Below are positions 52,823 to 64,000 of a stretch of 64,000 bases of DNA, piece by piece; the first letter of the stretch is position 1, and each line of letters begins with the position of its first letter. Under the pieces are notes generated by a model. That model ran no database searches and was not told where the DNA came from. It saw only the letters and a list, made by a program, of their open reading frames with translations. A program made the position numbers and the translations under genes. The DNA lies in the NCBI RefSeq assembly GCF_050947875.1, contig NC_134569.1:16717631-16781630 (forward strand). Reading direction: 5' to 3'. Source of the stretch: Dermacentor variabilis. Its lineage: Eukaryota; Arthropoda; Arachnida; Ixodida; Ixodidae.

Positions 52823-54453
52823 TTGAAAAGTTACGGCGTCGGTCAGCCCACGACAGGTAAAGAGGCTATCTTATATTCAGCAGGAGCATTACTGAAGTTC
52901 AAGAGTGTCATTCCTCTGCAACAGCCCTATAATTGTTATAAGGGGAGCAAATAACAAAAAAAGAGTGACGTACTGCTGAAGTGTAAAAATGATATTATTT
53001 GTGAATTAAAGACTGACAAAGCTCTACTCAAAGCTTTTCTTTGTAAAAAAAATACCGAAATTCGCTTATTGTCCCCAATCGGGGCACTTCTCTGCCGAAT
53101 GTTTACCTTTGATGATTTCGTTTTAAATTACGCCAGAATACACAAACCGCACCACTGTTACTCCGAAAAAAAAAGAAAGGTAATTCGGCTGTCAACTTAT
53201 ATATATACACGGCCTCTGAAAGAATCGATTTAAAGCGATCAAGATCAACAGGGAAACTAAGGATTTGAGAAAGCTTTTTGTCAGTTTCGTGAGTTTGGCA
53301 ATAAAACCGTCGAATGAGAAAATTATCAAGGGGTCGTATGGCGTAAAACTATTCCCATCTTTGTTTATTCCAATCTTCTTCCGTCAAATTTACGTGACCA
53401 CCGACGCAAGCACGGGGCGGTGACCTGCAGAGTTGCTTGAGTCGACCAACCAAACGCTCTCCTTGTTTATAGGAGCTCACTGTTGTGTTGCTTTCAAAAC
53501 CAGTAGCATTGCCTACCTTGACAGATTTTGCTTATCTAATTGGCTAACAAAAGACGAAGATGCAACAGTGGAGAGGGTTTCGACGGGGCCGAGTCAGCGC
53601 AGTGAAATAAGATAACCGAATGAGGATGGTGGGGCCGGCATCTACGATTGGCCCGCTTCCCGTTGCTTAGCCTGTGGTGCCTGGTCGAAAATTGCAGCGG
53701 CATGCAAGGGTAAAAATGTCGCTGCAACGGATCCTCAGCGACGAATAGCTGGCAGAGCGATGTTGTAAACGTGTAGAAAGGGCTTGACAACATTATACTA
53801 CACCCCGCAAAGAATGTTTATTGTACTCAAATAAATTCATGGTCCTCGGCGGCTCTGAGTATCCAGTGCCTGAACGATCAGTAAACAGGCATCTTCTATT
53901 CCTTCCGGAACGGGTCATTCTCCGGCTACACCAAAAAAAAAAAAAAAGAATCAGTTTTGTTCGGCATAGCATTGCATGCGAATTGTGTAGACGTCACTGC
54001 GTGCGAACTGTGTAGACGTCTTTGTGGCGTCGCGAGACAAACAGGCGAAGTGGGCGAAGCCCGGAAGCTTTTGACCAACAGAGGAGGGCTGCCGCCGAAA
54101 AAAAAGGTGTAGAATCAGAAATAATTATTTTTCCTTTGTTCGGTCTAATAATTTATAAGCAACGTGTACACGTCATTTTAGATGAGAAGTTGGTCCGAAA
54201 ATCTTTTGACCGATCGTGGAGGGCTTATTGCACAAATGGAATTGAAATGCTTTGGAGTAGCTTTGCGTTTGTCGTACCCAAGATCACACATAATTATGAA
54301 TCTTAACCGTTTTATACATAAAAGCCAGGATTTGCATACCTCGCCGGCGAAAAAGGCAGGAATTGTGATATCTGTTTTTGTTTTAGGTTTGCAGAGCCGA
54401 AGGACTGATGCCGAAATTTGCCGAACTGACGCGCCCACGCACGCTGGCACACA
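52823..54453. other. No recognised gene
   Basis: Frames at 53.4-54.5 kb lack domains. A 25-bp unit with TGTGTAGACGTC occurs twice in tandem at about 53973-54022. Confidence 0.4.
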
Positions 54454-54535
54454 TGCAAGCAAGCAAGCAAGCAAGTAAGCGAGCGAGCGAGCGAGCGAGC
54501 GAGCGAACGAACGAACGAACGAACGAACGAACGAG
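54454..54535. repeat. Composite tetranucleotide array (CAAG)n-(GAGC)n-(GAAC)n
   Basis: Three tetranucleotides follow one another with no spacer, each one base different from the next. Confidence 0.93.
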
Positions 54536-54567
54536 CTAACCTAGGAGGACGGATGTTCCCACAGTTA

Positions 54568-55936
<1,369 letters not shown>

Positions 55937-56174
55937 GCTTTTAAAAAATAAAGTAAGAGGACTTCCGTGCCAAAACCACGATATGATTAAGAAGCACGCC
56001 GCAGTGGGGGACTGTGGAATATTCGGGACCACCAGGGGTTCTTAAGCGTGCGCCTAAATCTAAACACGTGGGTGCTTTCGCCCCCATCGAAATGCGGCCG
56101 CGGCGGCCGGGATTCGATGCCGCGATCTCGTGTTTAGCACTCCAACACCATATCCACTATGCAACCACGGCGGG
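55937..56174 (-). mobile_element. Ruka-type SINE, near full length
   Basis: On the plus strand: CCGTGCCAAAACCACGATAT, CATCGAAATGCGGCCG, GGGATTCGATGCCGCGATCT and GCAACCACGGCGGG, all reverse-complement Ruka landmarks in order. Confidence 0.87.
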
Positions 56175-56603
56175 TTCAATGCAAAGCTTGGTTATCTGTT
56201 TTGTGACCGAAGCCTGCCTAACAACCTGTCATTTTTGCTTTTGGTTCATCGTTTAGCGCCTTTTGTGGTCCAGTCATGCTGCAGTTTTATCTCTACACAG
56301 ACAGCGATGTTTTCCTTCCAAAGTGCCGTTTACATGTGTCTACGGCAGCAGAGTTCTTCAGCAACTTTTCTTTTCTTCAAGTTGTGATCTTTTTTCATCA
56401 ATCATTTATTTAGCATTTTTCGAAAGGTAGTAATTCAGCGTTTATTCATTATTGGTAAAGGTTTGTTGGCGAGCAGGCTCTGAATATGGTCAGATACCAT
56501 TCGCACAGTGTTTTTAATTGCAATTGTGGTGGTCTTGTGCCTGAAACTGATCTTAATTTTCCGTTATAGTTGGCTCACATTTTATTCTTCCAGTCAGTAC
56601 AAG
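56175..56603. other. No recognised feature
   Basis: AT-rich, non-coding by inspection. Confidence 0.35.
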
Positions 56604-56907
56604 TGTTACCGAACCCACCAACGCGGACCTGATCTGCTATGAGTGGGGGAGTTGCCACGGGAACGTCGTCGGACACCCCTTCCCACGCGCCGACCAAGAC
56701 GCAAGACAATGGCTACCCGGGCGCACTGCGTGGGTCGGCTCCAAGTTCTACGAAGCCCCTCTGACGTCGCCTCCGTACCGTGCACCTGTATGTGTGTGTG
56801 TGTGTGTGCGTGCGTGCGTGCGTGTGTGTGTGTGTGTGTGTGCGTGTGTGTGCGTGTGCGTGCGCGTGCGTGCGTGCGTGCGTGCATGCGTGCGTGCGTG
56901 CGTGCGC

Positions 56908-56986
<79 letters not shown>

Positions 56987-57390
56987 TGTGTGTGTAAGCC
57001 GTCCCGGGGAGAGGCGCCGTGTTTACAATGACTGGACGAACGTTTCCGTCCCCTTGGAATCAAGGGGGGACCGAGTGTTTTTAAGCCGGTGTTGTGCGGA
57101 TGCTTGACACACTTTCTTAAGCAATCATGTTAGTCTGAGACACTCTCTCAAGCAGTCGTGTTATACTGACTTACTTTCTCTCGAAGTCATGCTAGACTGA
57201 TGAACTGCGTGTAAATACTGTAAATAAACCCTTATTCCCCGTTCTCGATGCGAAGCAGTCCTCCCCTTCATCAACGTCCTCAGCGTGGATAAGTTGGACG
57301 ACGGCATGGGCCAGCTACCTTCGAATTCATGCCGGACTCCAATCTTGACAACGGGTTACGAGCGATGAGATTGAGCCCCCAATCCTGACA
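56604..57390 (+). mobile_element. LTR of the same superfamily as the 34.8-kb solo LTR
   Basis: It starts TGTTACCGAACC. TTTTTAAGCCGG serves as the TATA-like site, GTAAATAAACCC as the poly(A) signal, and GACGGCATGGGCCAGCTACC near the end matches 35.53-35.56 kb. A GACA end lies at 57350 and another at 57390. No clear target duplication is seen, so the right boundary is uncertain. It adjoins LINE-B, whose RT is cut at 57391. Confidence 0.6.
56788..56995. repeat. (GT)n/(CGTG)n microsatellite inside the LTR
   Basis: About 208 bp of TG, CGTG and GCGTGC words expanded within U3. Confidence 0.95.
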
Positions 57391-59802
57391 ATATATAACG
57401 CTTTTGAATACCTTCTATTTTATTATAGTCTTTTTTAGTGAAAGGATAACATATTATAGATGCGTAATCTAAATGCGGCAGCACAATTGCGTTAAGTGCA
57501 AGAAGGCGAACTTCAGGTGTTGTCAGTCTCAAAGCCCTCCTGAGAAAGAAAAGCTTTTGATTGGCGGTATTGCACACAGTGTTAATGTGTTTGTTCCATT
57601 TAAGATCTTTAGAAATCCAAATACCGCGATATATTATGTGCTCAACCTCAGATAGCAGGACATTACACGCCGAGTACTGGAAGTGCAGATTACTAAGCTT
57701 GCGCGAAATTTTCATAAATACAGTTTTGTCAGAATTGATAGCCATTTGGCAGTCGCTACACCATTTCACAACTTTTTCAAAGGCTTCATTTAGTTCTATA
57801 TATGGTCAATGAGGCTATCTATTTCTGAATACACTACACAATCATCCGCATATAGTCTAATTTTCACAGGAATGTCATTAACGATATCATTAATAAAAAC
57901 TAGAAACAACAGTGGTTCGAGCAGCAAGCCCTTTGGAACACCAGACTCAACGGGAAGCCTCCGAGAGGCATGGTTTTTAAATGAAACATATTGATATCGG
58001 TTTGAAAGATATGCAGAAAGCCAAGTAGCAATTTTGGCATTACCCGGAGTAACATGAAGTTTGTGTAGTAGCTTTTTGTAGTAAAACCTTGTCAAAGGCT
58101 TCCGCAAAGTCCATGAAGATTGCATCAACCTGCTTACCTGAATTTATTGCCTTAGCGAAATCGTGTACAGTAGTTACTAATTGTGTGCATGTAGAGACAC
58201 CCTTTCTGAAGCCATGCTGATGGCATGATAATATTTTATTCTTTGAAAGGAACTCAGTAATATGGTTATGTATTATATGCTCCAGAAGTTTGCATGATGT
58301 TGAAATCAAAGAAAGAGGACGATAGTTCAAGACGTGCTGCTCATTGCCATTTTTGAAGATAGGTTTCACTGCTGCTGTTCTCCAGTTGATTGGAATCTCG
58401 CCTTAATTTAGTGATTTAGAAAAGAGCACACTCAGATATTTAGAGAACCATGGCGCATAACGCTTTAAGAATTCATTTAGAAAACCATCAAGACCGGGTG
58501 ATTTATTAATATCAAGGTTAAAGAGCATGTTAAGTGTTCCATTCTCATTCATAGCAACGTCAGACATAAGGGGGTATGAAGCATGAAAGTATGGCATTGA
58601 ACATTGTCTTGTGTAAACACAAATCTAAAATGTAAGTTAAATGCATCTGCTATTACTGAACTATCATCACTCAAAACACCATTTACGACGAAAGCATTAT
58701 TAATTTGTTTGCTGGGAGAAATTAACCGCCAGAACTTTTCAGGAGATGTTGAAATATATTTAGGAAGTTTTTCCTCAAATTCGCGTTGCTTATCTGAAGA
58801 AATTTTCATTTTTAGCTCGGAGAAAAGTTCGGAAATTTTAGTAAGCAAAGCGTCCAAGTCTCTTGCGGTACCTCTTTTTGTCTTCAGTCGCTTTAATCGT
58901 CTGCTTAATTGCAATGTGTCCCGAGAAATCCCCCCCCCCCCAAGGATATGTGCCTTTCCTTTTCTTTAACATGCAAAGGATAAAGCGCTTGACACAATCA
59001 TTTACAAGATATTTAAATTGATTCCACAGTGTATGAATGTCTGCACTGCTGCCTTGGAATAAGTCAAAACTAAACGAAAGCATATCCAATATAGCGAATC
59101 ATCTGCGCGCGAGAAGTTGAGCACGGAAGTGATATCAACGAATTTCTTCACAGAGACGCCCGAAAGGGTCAACAACACAACAGAGTGAATGGAAATTCCA
59201 GGCAGTAATTCGCACTTCGTTCGCCCTGCAATAGATCCACTTAAAAAAAAAACAGATCAAGGATGGAGCAGCAGTTACCTTGCATGTATTCTAGTGAAAT
59301 TGTCACTACTTACCGTAGATCAAAAGAAAAAAAAATCATATAAAACAACCCTTCTTGTAGCTTGTCATTAGAAACGTTTAGTGTGAAGGTTGACCAATCC
59401 ACGTTTGGCATATTGAACTCTCCGCCCAGAATGAATCGGCTTCACATGAGCAATCACGTAACTTTGCAAAAGAGCAAAGAAATCAGGAGAGGAATTAGGT
59501 GGTCGGTAAAGTGCTCCCAATAAATATCTAATTGCACCACGATAAGCTTTAGAGAATATGCCCTCAATGTTCGGTATGTCTGGCATTCTCAAAATTTTAA
59601 AACGCTCCTTGAACAGCAAAGCCACACCCCCACCTTTGCTCCTTAGATCTTTCCTATGCACATCGTACCCACGAGGAACAAATTCGTTATCTTTGATAGA
59701 ATCATTTAACCATGTTTCCGTGAGAATAATTATTTCAGGGTTATGGGTCACCAATATTCCCTCAAGTTCTGTGACTTTGTTAACCACACACCGGCATTTC
59801 AC
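57391..59802 (-). pseudogene. LINE-B ORF2: endonuclease and RT, broken
   Basis: Endonuclease N-terminus: PEIIILTETWLNDSI (metal-binding Glu), SKGGGVALLFKERF, GALYRPPNSSPDF, then lost at 59368. RT: KSPGLDGFLNEFLKRYAP, NYRPLSLISTSCKLLEHII, CHQHGFRKGVSTCTQLV, FMDFAEAFDKV (first Asp), ESGVPKGLLLEPLLFLVFIND and IRLYADDCVVYSEI (catalytic YADD, about 57840). The thumb follows after a frameshift (RGIWISKDLKWNKHINTV) and is cut at KRYI. Frameshifts lie near 58930, 58570, 58390, 58080 and 57780. Confidence 0.8.
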
Positions 59803-59841
59803 GTTAAGTATAATAAGCTCCTGAGACTTTTATACAAAAGG

Positions 59842-60585
59842 TCAATTTTGATTTTTCTTTCGTTTGACACGTGTACCTTTCTTTTCGTCCCAGACAAAGA
59901 TTACGCCATCTATGCTCAGTTTATTGTGTACAAGTCTGACTTTTGAGCCATTATTTCTTTCTAGAGTAGAACTGTTCCAAAGCTTGTTTCTAATTTCTCG
60001 AACTCTACGTGAGAAATCTTGCGATATTAAAACGGCTGTACTCTTCAATTTGAATGCAGCCATCAAAACAGACATTTTTTCCCGATAATTGAGCAACCCA
60101 AGCATGACCGGTCGTGTATGGCGAACATTTCTGTTTGCAATTATATGGCATTCTGCTATATTCGCCACAAAAATACCAAGTTTGCTGCGAAACAAACCTT
60201 TTACTCTCTCTTCAAGATCCTGAGAAGCTTCATTGATTGGTTCGTCAAGACTGTAAATGACTAAGTTGTTTCTTCGACTACGATTTTCTAGGTCATCTAG
60301 TTTTTCAACAATGGAGGCAAGATCTGTTCTAACCGTATACATCGCAGTCTCCATATCCTGGACCCGCTTAGTAACTACACTTAGGTTCCTCAGTTGGCGC
60401 TTTAAACCATCAACACGATCAATTAATGAACTGACTTGCTTGCCAATCTCTTTCTGATACGCCTGTAAATCTTGTATAGCTGTTTTCAATGAATTTTGAC
60501 CGGCAAGAAGTTCCATCAATATTTCCTTCTCGGTAGGGCTAGGGTTGGCCTCAACGTTGCCACAAAAAGCCACGAGAAAAGTGCA
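59842..60585 (-). pseudogene. LINE-B ORF1 with degenerate 2A
   Basis: The frame opens after a TAA at 60586 and reads VCTFLVAFCGNVEANPSP, without an in-frame ATG before the motif. About 240 residues follow: a long coiled-coil-like segment (KTAIQDLQAYQKEIGKQVSS, and LIDRVDGLKRQL), then KLDDLENRSRRNNLVIYSLD, the signature start of the LINE ORF1 RRM. A basic C-terminus follows (RVREIRNKLWNSS, KGTRVKRKKNQN). It is the longest intact ORF1 here. GNVEANPSP differs from the 2A consensus at Asp (Asn) and at the skip Gly (Ser), so skipping should be lost. Confidence 0.75.
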
Positions 60586-60597
60586 AACTTAGTATGC

Positions 60598-60848
60598 TGC
60601 AGTAATCGGCGACTTCAGTGCAAAACTAGGGAAAAAGCAGGCTGGTGAACAAGCAATTGGCAACTACGGTGTTAGTTCTAGAAACACTAAAGGCGAGATG
60701 CTGGTAGAATTCACGGAAAGCAATAAGCTCCGAATAATGAATGCCTTCTTCAGGAAGCGTAGCAACAGAATGTAGACATGGAAAAACCCTAATGGAGAAA
60801 CAAGAGATGAAATAGACTGCATACTGTCTACCAGCTTACCGAATCCCA

Positions 60849-60851
<3 letters not shown>
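60598..60851 (+). mobile_element. RTE endonuclease fragment
   Basis: IGDFSAKLGKKQAGEQAIGN, MLVEFTESNKLRIMNAFFRK, a TAG, then TWKNPNGETRDEID. This matches the GDFNAKVGKKQAGD part of the 3.3-kb RTE. It runs into the (AT)n at 60852. Confidence 0.8.

Positions 60852-60923
<72 letters not shown>
60852..60923. repeat. (AT)n microsatellite
   Basis: 72 bp. Confidence 0.97.
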
Positions 60924-60926
<3 letters not shown>

Positions 60927-61365
60927 TTTAATGGCCTCCAACGAAATTAAACCTCTTCATATAAGACGGAAAATTGCTCGATTGACGTTTCTTCATTCAC
61001 TCATCCAGGGAAAGTTTGGAATTTCTTCTTCACCTTACGTTACACCTTCAACTACAACCAACATACCCATGCCCTAACACCATATTTTGCGAAAACAAAC
61101 TTGTTTAAATACTCATACTTTCCGTGTACAATAAACGATTGGAGTGCACTGCCTGAACAGATTGTCTCAAGTGACAGTTTTGAAAGAAATCTTACAAATG
61201 AATTTTGATGTGCTGATTGATGTGCAATGTATTTCCTTCGGCTTGTTTCGCTCATTTGTGTCATGTATCAAACCTTTTGTCTGTGCAATAACTTTATGGC
61301 GTTTGTAAATATGCCTTCCTTCCTGCTTGGACCACATGAGGTCTGCAGTATTATGTAAATAAATA
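60924..61365 (+). mobile_element. LINE-E: 3' end of a CR1/L2-group LINE
   Basis: RRKIARLTFLHSLIQGKFGI and [14 protein letters not shown], then, after a frameshift, the DW-LPEQIVSSDSFE landmark of the RT C-terminus. The 3' region ends TTATGTAAATAAATAATA. Confidence 0.7.
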
Positions 61366-61602
<237 letters not shown>

Positions 61603-61619
61603 AGACGACAGGAAACCAA

Positions 61620-62087
61620 GTTCTCATGTATTAGAATTAGATGAAAAGTGTGAATGACAAAATTGTAGAGAAACATGAAAACTCCCGGTACAGCATTCTG
61701 ATCCGCAATAGACGTGCAACATAAACTAGTTTGCTAGTTGCTTATATTGCCGCGAGACTGGCCGCTCGAGACATGCACTTTGCATCTATTCGTGGGCTTT
61801 CACGCTCGAAAAAACATTTATGTAGCCCGTATTGAGCAACAGAAAGCTGTATCGGGAGTTTTTCATGTTGCACTGCAATTTTCTCATTGACACTTTTTAT
61901 GTCATTATAATGTTTGAGAAGTTGACTAATTAATTAAGACTAATTATGTAATTCGGCGGAATGCAAAAAATAATCTGAGTATCTGCAAGCAACGGCAAAC
62001 AACGCAACCTTGGTTCTGTCCAGCTACGGGGCATTTACATATATATAAATCTTGGTCCCTGATAGCTGGGACACCCTGTATACTTAT
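61620..62087 (-). repeat. Foldback repeat with GGGTGTCCCAGCTA terminus
   Basis: Positions 61622-61725 and the reverse complement of 61803-61915 align (GAAAAGTGTGAATGACAAAA versus AAAAAGTGTCAATGAGAAAA; AACTCCCGGTACAGC versus AACTCCCGATACAGC). The right end at about 62066-62087 reads, on the minus strand, TATACAGGGTGTCCCAGCTA, a terminus I associate with a common arthropod/tick repeat. No coding. Confidence 0.6.
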
Positions 62088-62496
62088 ATACCGCATATGT
62101 GCATGGTGTTCACAGAGGAAAAGAAATAAGATATTGAAGTGAAAAAAATATGGATGAGGTAGCCGCTACTGGTGCTTTAAATCGTTATTCCACCTATTGT
62201 TAGGACTGAGCATGTGTTGGTGGGCTAGTTATTATTGTTAGGATTTGGAGAAATAAAGTGAAAATATTAATTAACAGCCCTGCACGTCCGCGCCAACAAT
62301 GATGCAGTAAGCTTTTAGCCGCAATAAAATACTAAGTGAAAAGGTAAAGGCAACTCAAAAGAAATCTGAAACGATGTGGGTAACCTAACACCTGGGTAAT
62401 GACACTTTAAGGGGGCGGGTGGTAGGTTAGGATTCGTCATCTCCCGAGAGAGGGGACTTTGCTCCCTCCCCCCTCCATACCCGGAAAACTCCGGAG
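62088..62496. other. No recognised feature
   Basis: Non-coding by inspection; GC-rich segment 62408-62500. Confidence 0.35.
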
Positions 62497-62671
62497 GGAG
62501 CGGATGAATCAGCACAATGCGTTGGCGGGCTAGTTGGTGCGAATCCATGAATACTTTGTTTAGCGCAAAAAGACAGACACAAGAAAGACGACAGGACAAA
62601 GCGCCTTGTCCTGTCCTCTTTCTTGTGTCTGTCTTTTTGCGCTAAACAAAGTATTCATGGAGCGGATGAAT
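62497..62671. mobile_element. Hairpin retroposon 2 (149 bp) with 13-bp target duplication
   Basis: GGAGCGGATGAAT at 62497-62509 and 62659-62671 brackets 62510-62658. The insert has a head with GCGGGCTAGTTGGTGCGAAT. A 56-bp stem follows (62545-62600 with 62605-62660) with two mismatches and a GCGC loop; the stem's outer bases overlap the duplication by two. Arm landmarks: CATGAATACTTTGTTTAGCG and GACAGACACAAGAAAGACGA. No coding capacity, no A-tail. Confidence 0.85.
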
Positions 62672-62702
62672 TATGAAAATAGGCTGATGATGATGATGAT
62701 AT
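62672..62702 (+). mobile_element. RTE 3' tail relic
   Basis: AATAGGCTGATGATGATGATGAT matches the end of the RTE at 6520-6540. The 13-bp duplication next to it shows that the hairpin element landed just beside or inside this relic. Confidence 0.55.
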
Positions 62703-64000
62703 TCGCCCATCCCTGTATTAAAACGTTGAGAGGCACGAGGTCACCCGGAATTAAAGGAGCGAATACTAATTTGTGATTACGAATTCTTTTTCTTTCGTTT
62801 TCTTTTCTTTTTTACGCTGCGGACGAACAGCGCAGACAAAGCACCCCTGATGAACACCACAGACGTGGAAATTACGTAGGATATCGGCTCCACCATAGTT
62901 GCCTTCACTGTGAAATTTTCTGCTGTGAAAAATTCAGGCTCTATTACCGTACTGGGAACCGACCGACCGATCGACCGACAAAAAACCGGAAATATTACAT
63001 TTATGAAATCACGCGCTGTTGCAAAGCACACTGAAAAATGTAAATAATTAAACAGTTCACGAGCCGTTCGTATACCCTGCTCCAAAAAGAAGCAATAATT
63101 AATGTTGCGACACGTATCATTCTCGTCCATTGCGTCCCTCATTAAAAAAGAGACTCTGCCTGGGGATCCCTGAAGCCTGCAAGTCTTTTCATGGGTCTAA
63201 AAGTATCTCATGTTTGTTGGAAATTCCAATCATTAAGTGGAGCAATAAATTGTAAAGAAAAAGAAAAATTTGAAAAGGAATGTTTGAAGCAATGTGAACG
63301 TTTAGCAGCTTATTGTAGCGTAGTTGGCGTCTGTAGTGTCCAGTGACATTGAAATCCGCACTAGTCGAAAGGTGAGGTCTAGATATTTCAGAAAAAGACC
63401 CAAAAAGGGAAACACAGGGGCCACACAGATTCCAGGTTCACCAATACGACAGCTCACAAGCGGCGTTAGCATCTGTCTTCGAAAATTATGAATTGTTGAA
63501 TACTAAAAGGATAACTTCCGTTGTATAAAATGATTGAACTATCAGATCTCGTGTCTTCCGCTGAAGATCGACCCAAATAAGCCGGAACAGCTTGGTGTCG
63601 CTGTTCTGGTCCAGCAGAAATTGATAAAGGTAAGTTTGACCTATTCGATTTTCAGATTTTCACGGCAAATAAGGCATTTTTTGCACCGAAGAAATGTCGA
63701 GAGGGAAAGTGAAACGCGATTGGCACACTCATCGTCATCGTCACTGAGTCCTGCTACGTCATAGAGTTAATATAACCAACTCTAGAGGAAAAGATGGCCC
63801 GAAAAAGTGGGAACCGCTAGGGCATCGCCCTGTTGCTACTGGTCAATGTGGCCAGCGCAGTTACTATTGAAAAAGCTGAAAACAAGTACAGGTTACCTTA
63901 TGTTTTGTCATTTAAAAACGTATACCTGATGGCTTTATGAAGGCGATGCATTAATATTAAATTTACAGAAAGAGCTTGCTAAGTGCATGACTTATGTAAA
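62703..64000. other. No recognised gene
   Basis: A (CCGA)n-like patch lies at 62960-62980. Small frames at 62777-63142 (minus) and 63534-63764 (plus) lack domains. Confidence 0.4.

Larger units (their letters stand above)
57391..60590 (-). mobile_element. LINE-B: CR1/L2-group LINE, 3'-truncated by an LTR
   Basis: Reading leftward: ORF1 (60590-59842), endonuclease (59802-59368), linker and RT (58970-57391). It stops within the RT thumb where the LTR begins. Organisation is as in LINE-A, including a 2A-like start of ORF1. Confidence 0.78.

Noticed and set aside
56713..57063. His/Thr- or Cys/Val-rich proteins across GT arrays (also 45.1-45.4 and 61.4-61.7 kb)
   Set aside because: Pure microsatellite translations.

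Overview
The window looks like nuclear DNA of a hard tick (Ixodidae). The main evidence is at least four copies of a tRNA-derived SINE that I recognise as the tick element Ruka, plus dense tick-style Ty3/Gypsy, CR1/L2-like, RTE and RNase-H-bearing LINE copies, long (AT)n and (GT)n microsatellites, and almost no intact long reading frame. There are no bacterial-type operons, rRNA genes, functional tRNA genes or CRISPR arrays. Only one stretch (about 42.8-43.8 kb) looks like a host gene: a short BRCT-domain protein, possibly a RAP1/TERF2IP relative. A possible signal-peptide exon at 605-790 is much weaker.

Layout. 0-9.3 kb: a CR1/L2-type LINE tail, a Ruka SINE, a nearly full RTE LINE with a tRNA-Gly-like head, a second LINE fragment split by a 210-bp retroposon, and a retroposon tail. 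9.4-25.6 kb: a nest of three Ty3/Gypsy elements. Gypsy-1 (minus) has a 602-bp solo LTR in its integrase end. Gypsy-2 (minus) is complete, with 180-bp LTRs and an ATAC target duplication, and it sits inside the 5' LTR of Gypsy-3 (plus). Gypsy-3 is also split by an RNase-H LINE. 25.6-31.9 kb: two more RNase-H LINEs, inverted repeats and microsatellites. 32.1-39.0 kb: a Ty3/Gypsy element with integrase before reverse transcriptase, carrying a Penelope-like fragment, a solo LTR and a LINE. 39-47 kb: fragments, Ruka copies, a hairpin retroposon and the BRCT gene. 47-51.3 kb: a CR1/L2-group LINE (LINE-A) whose ORF1 begins with an intact 2A ribosome-skipping motif. 51-57 kb: mostly unassigned. 57-61.4 kb: an LTR, a second CR1/L2-group LINE (LINE-B) with a damaged 2A motif, and RTE and LINE fragments. 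61.4-64 kb: a foldback repeat, a second hairpin retroposon, and unassigned DNA.

The most novel signal is a pair of tiny elements (139 and 149 bp) at about 42.0 and 62.6 kb. Each carries the same short head (AGTTGGTGC) and a long, almost perfect hairpin, and each is flanked by a perfect target-site duplication (11 and 13 bp). The two hairpins differ in sequence but keep pairing, including an indel present on both arms of one copy. All homology calls were made by eye from the sequence; no database search was run.
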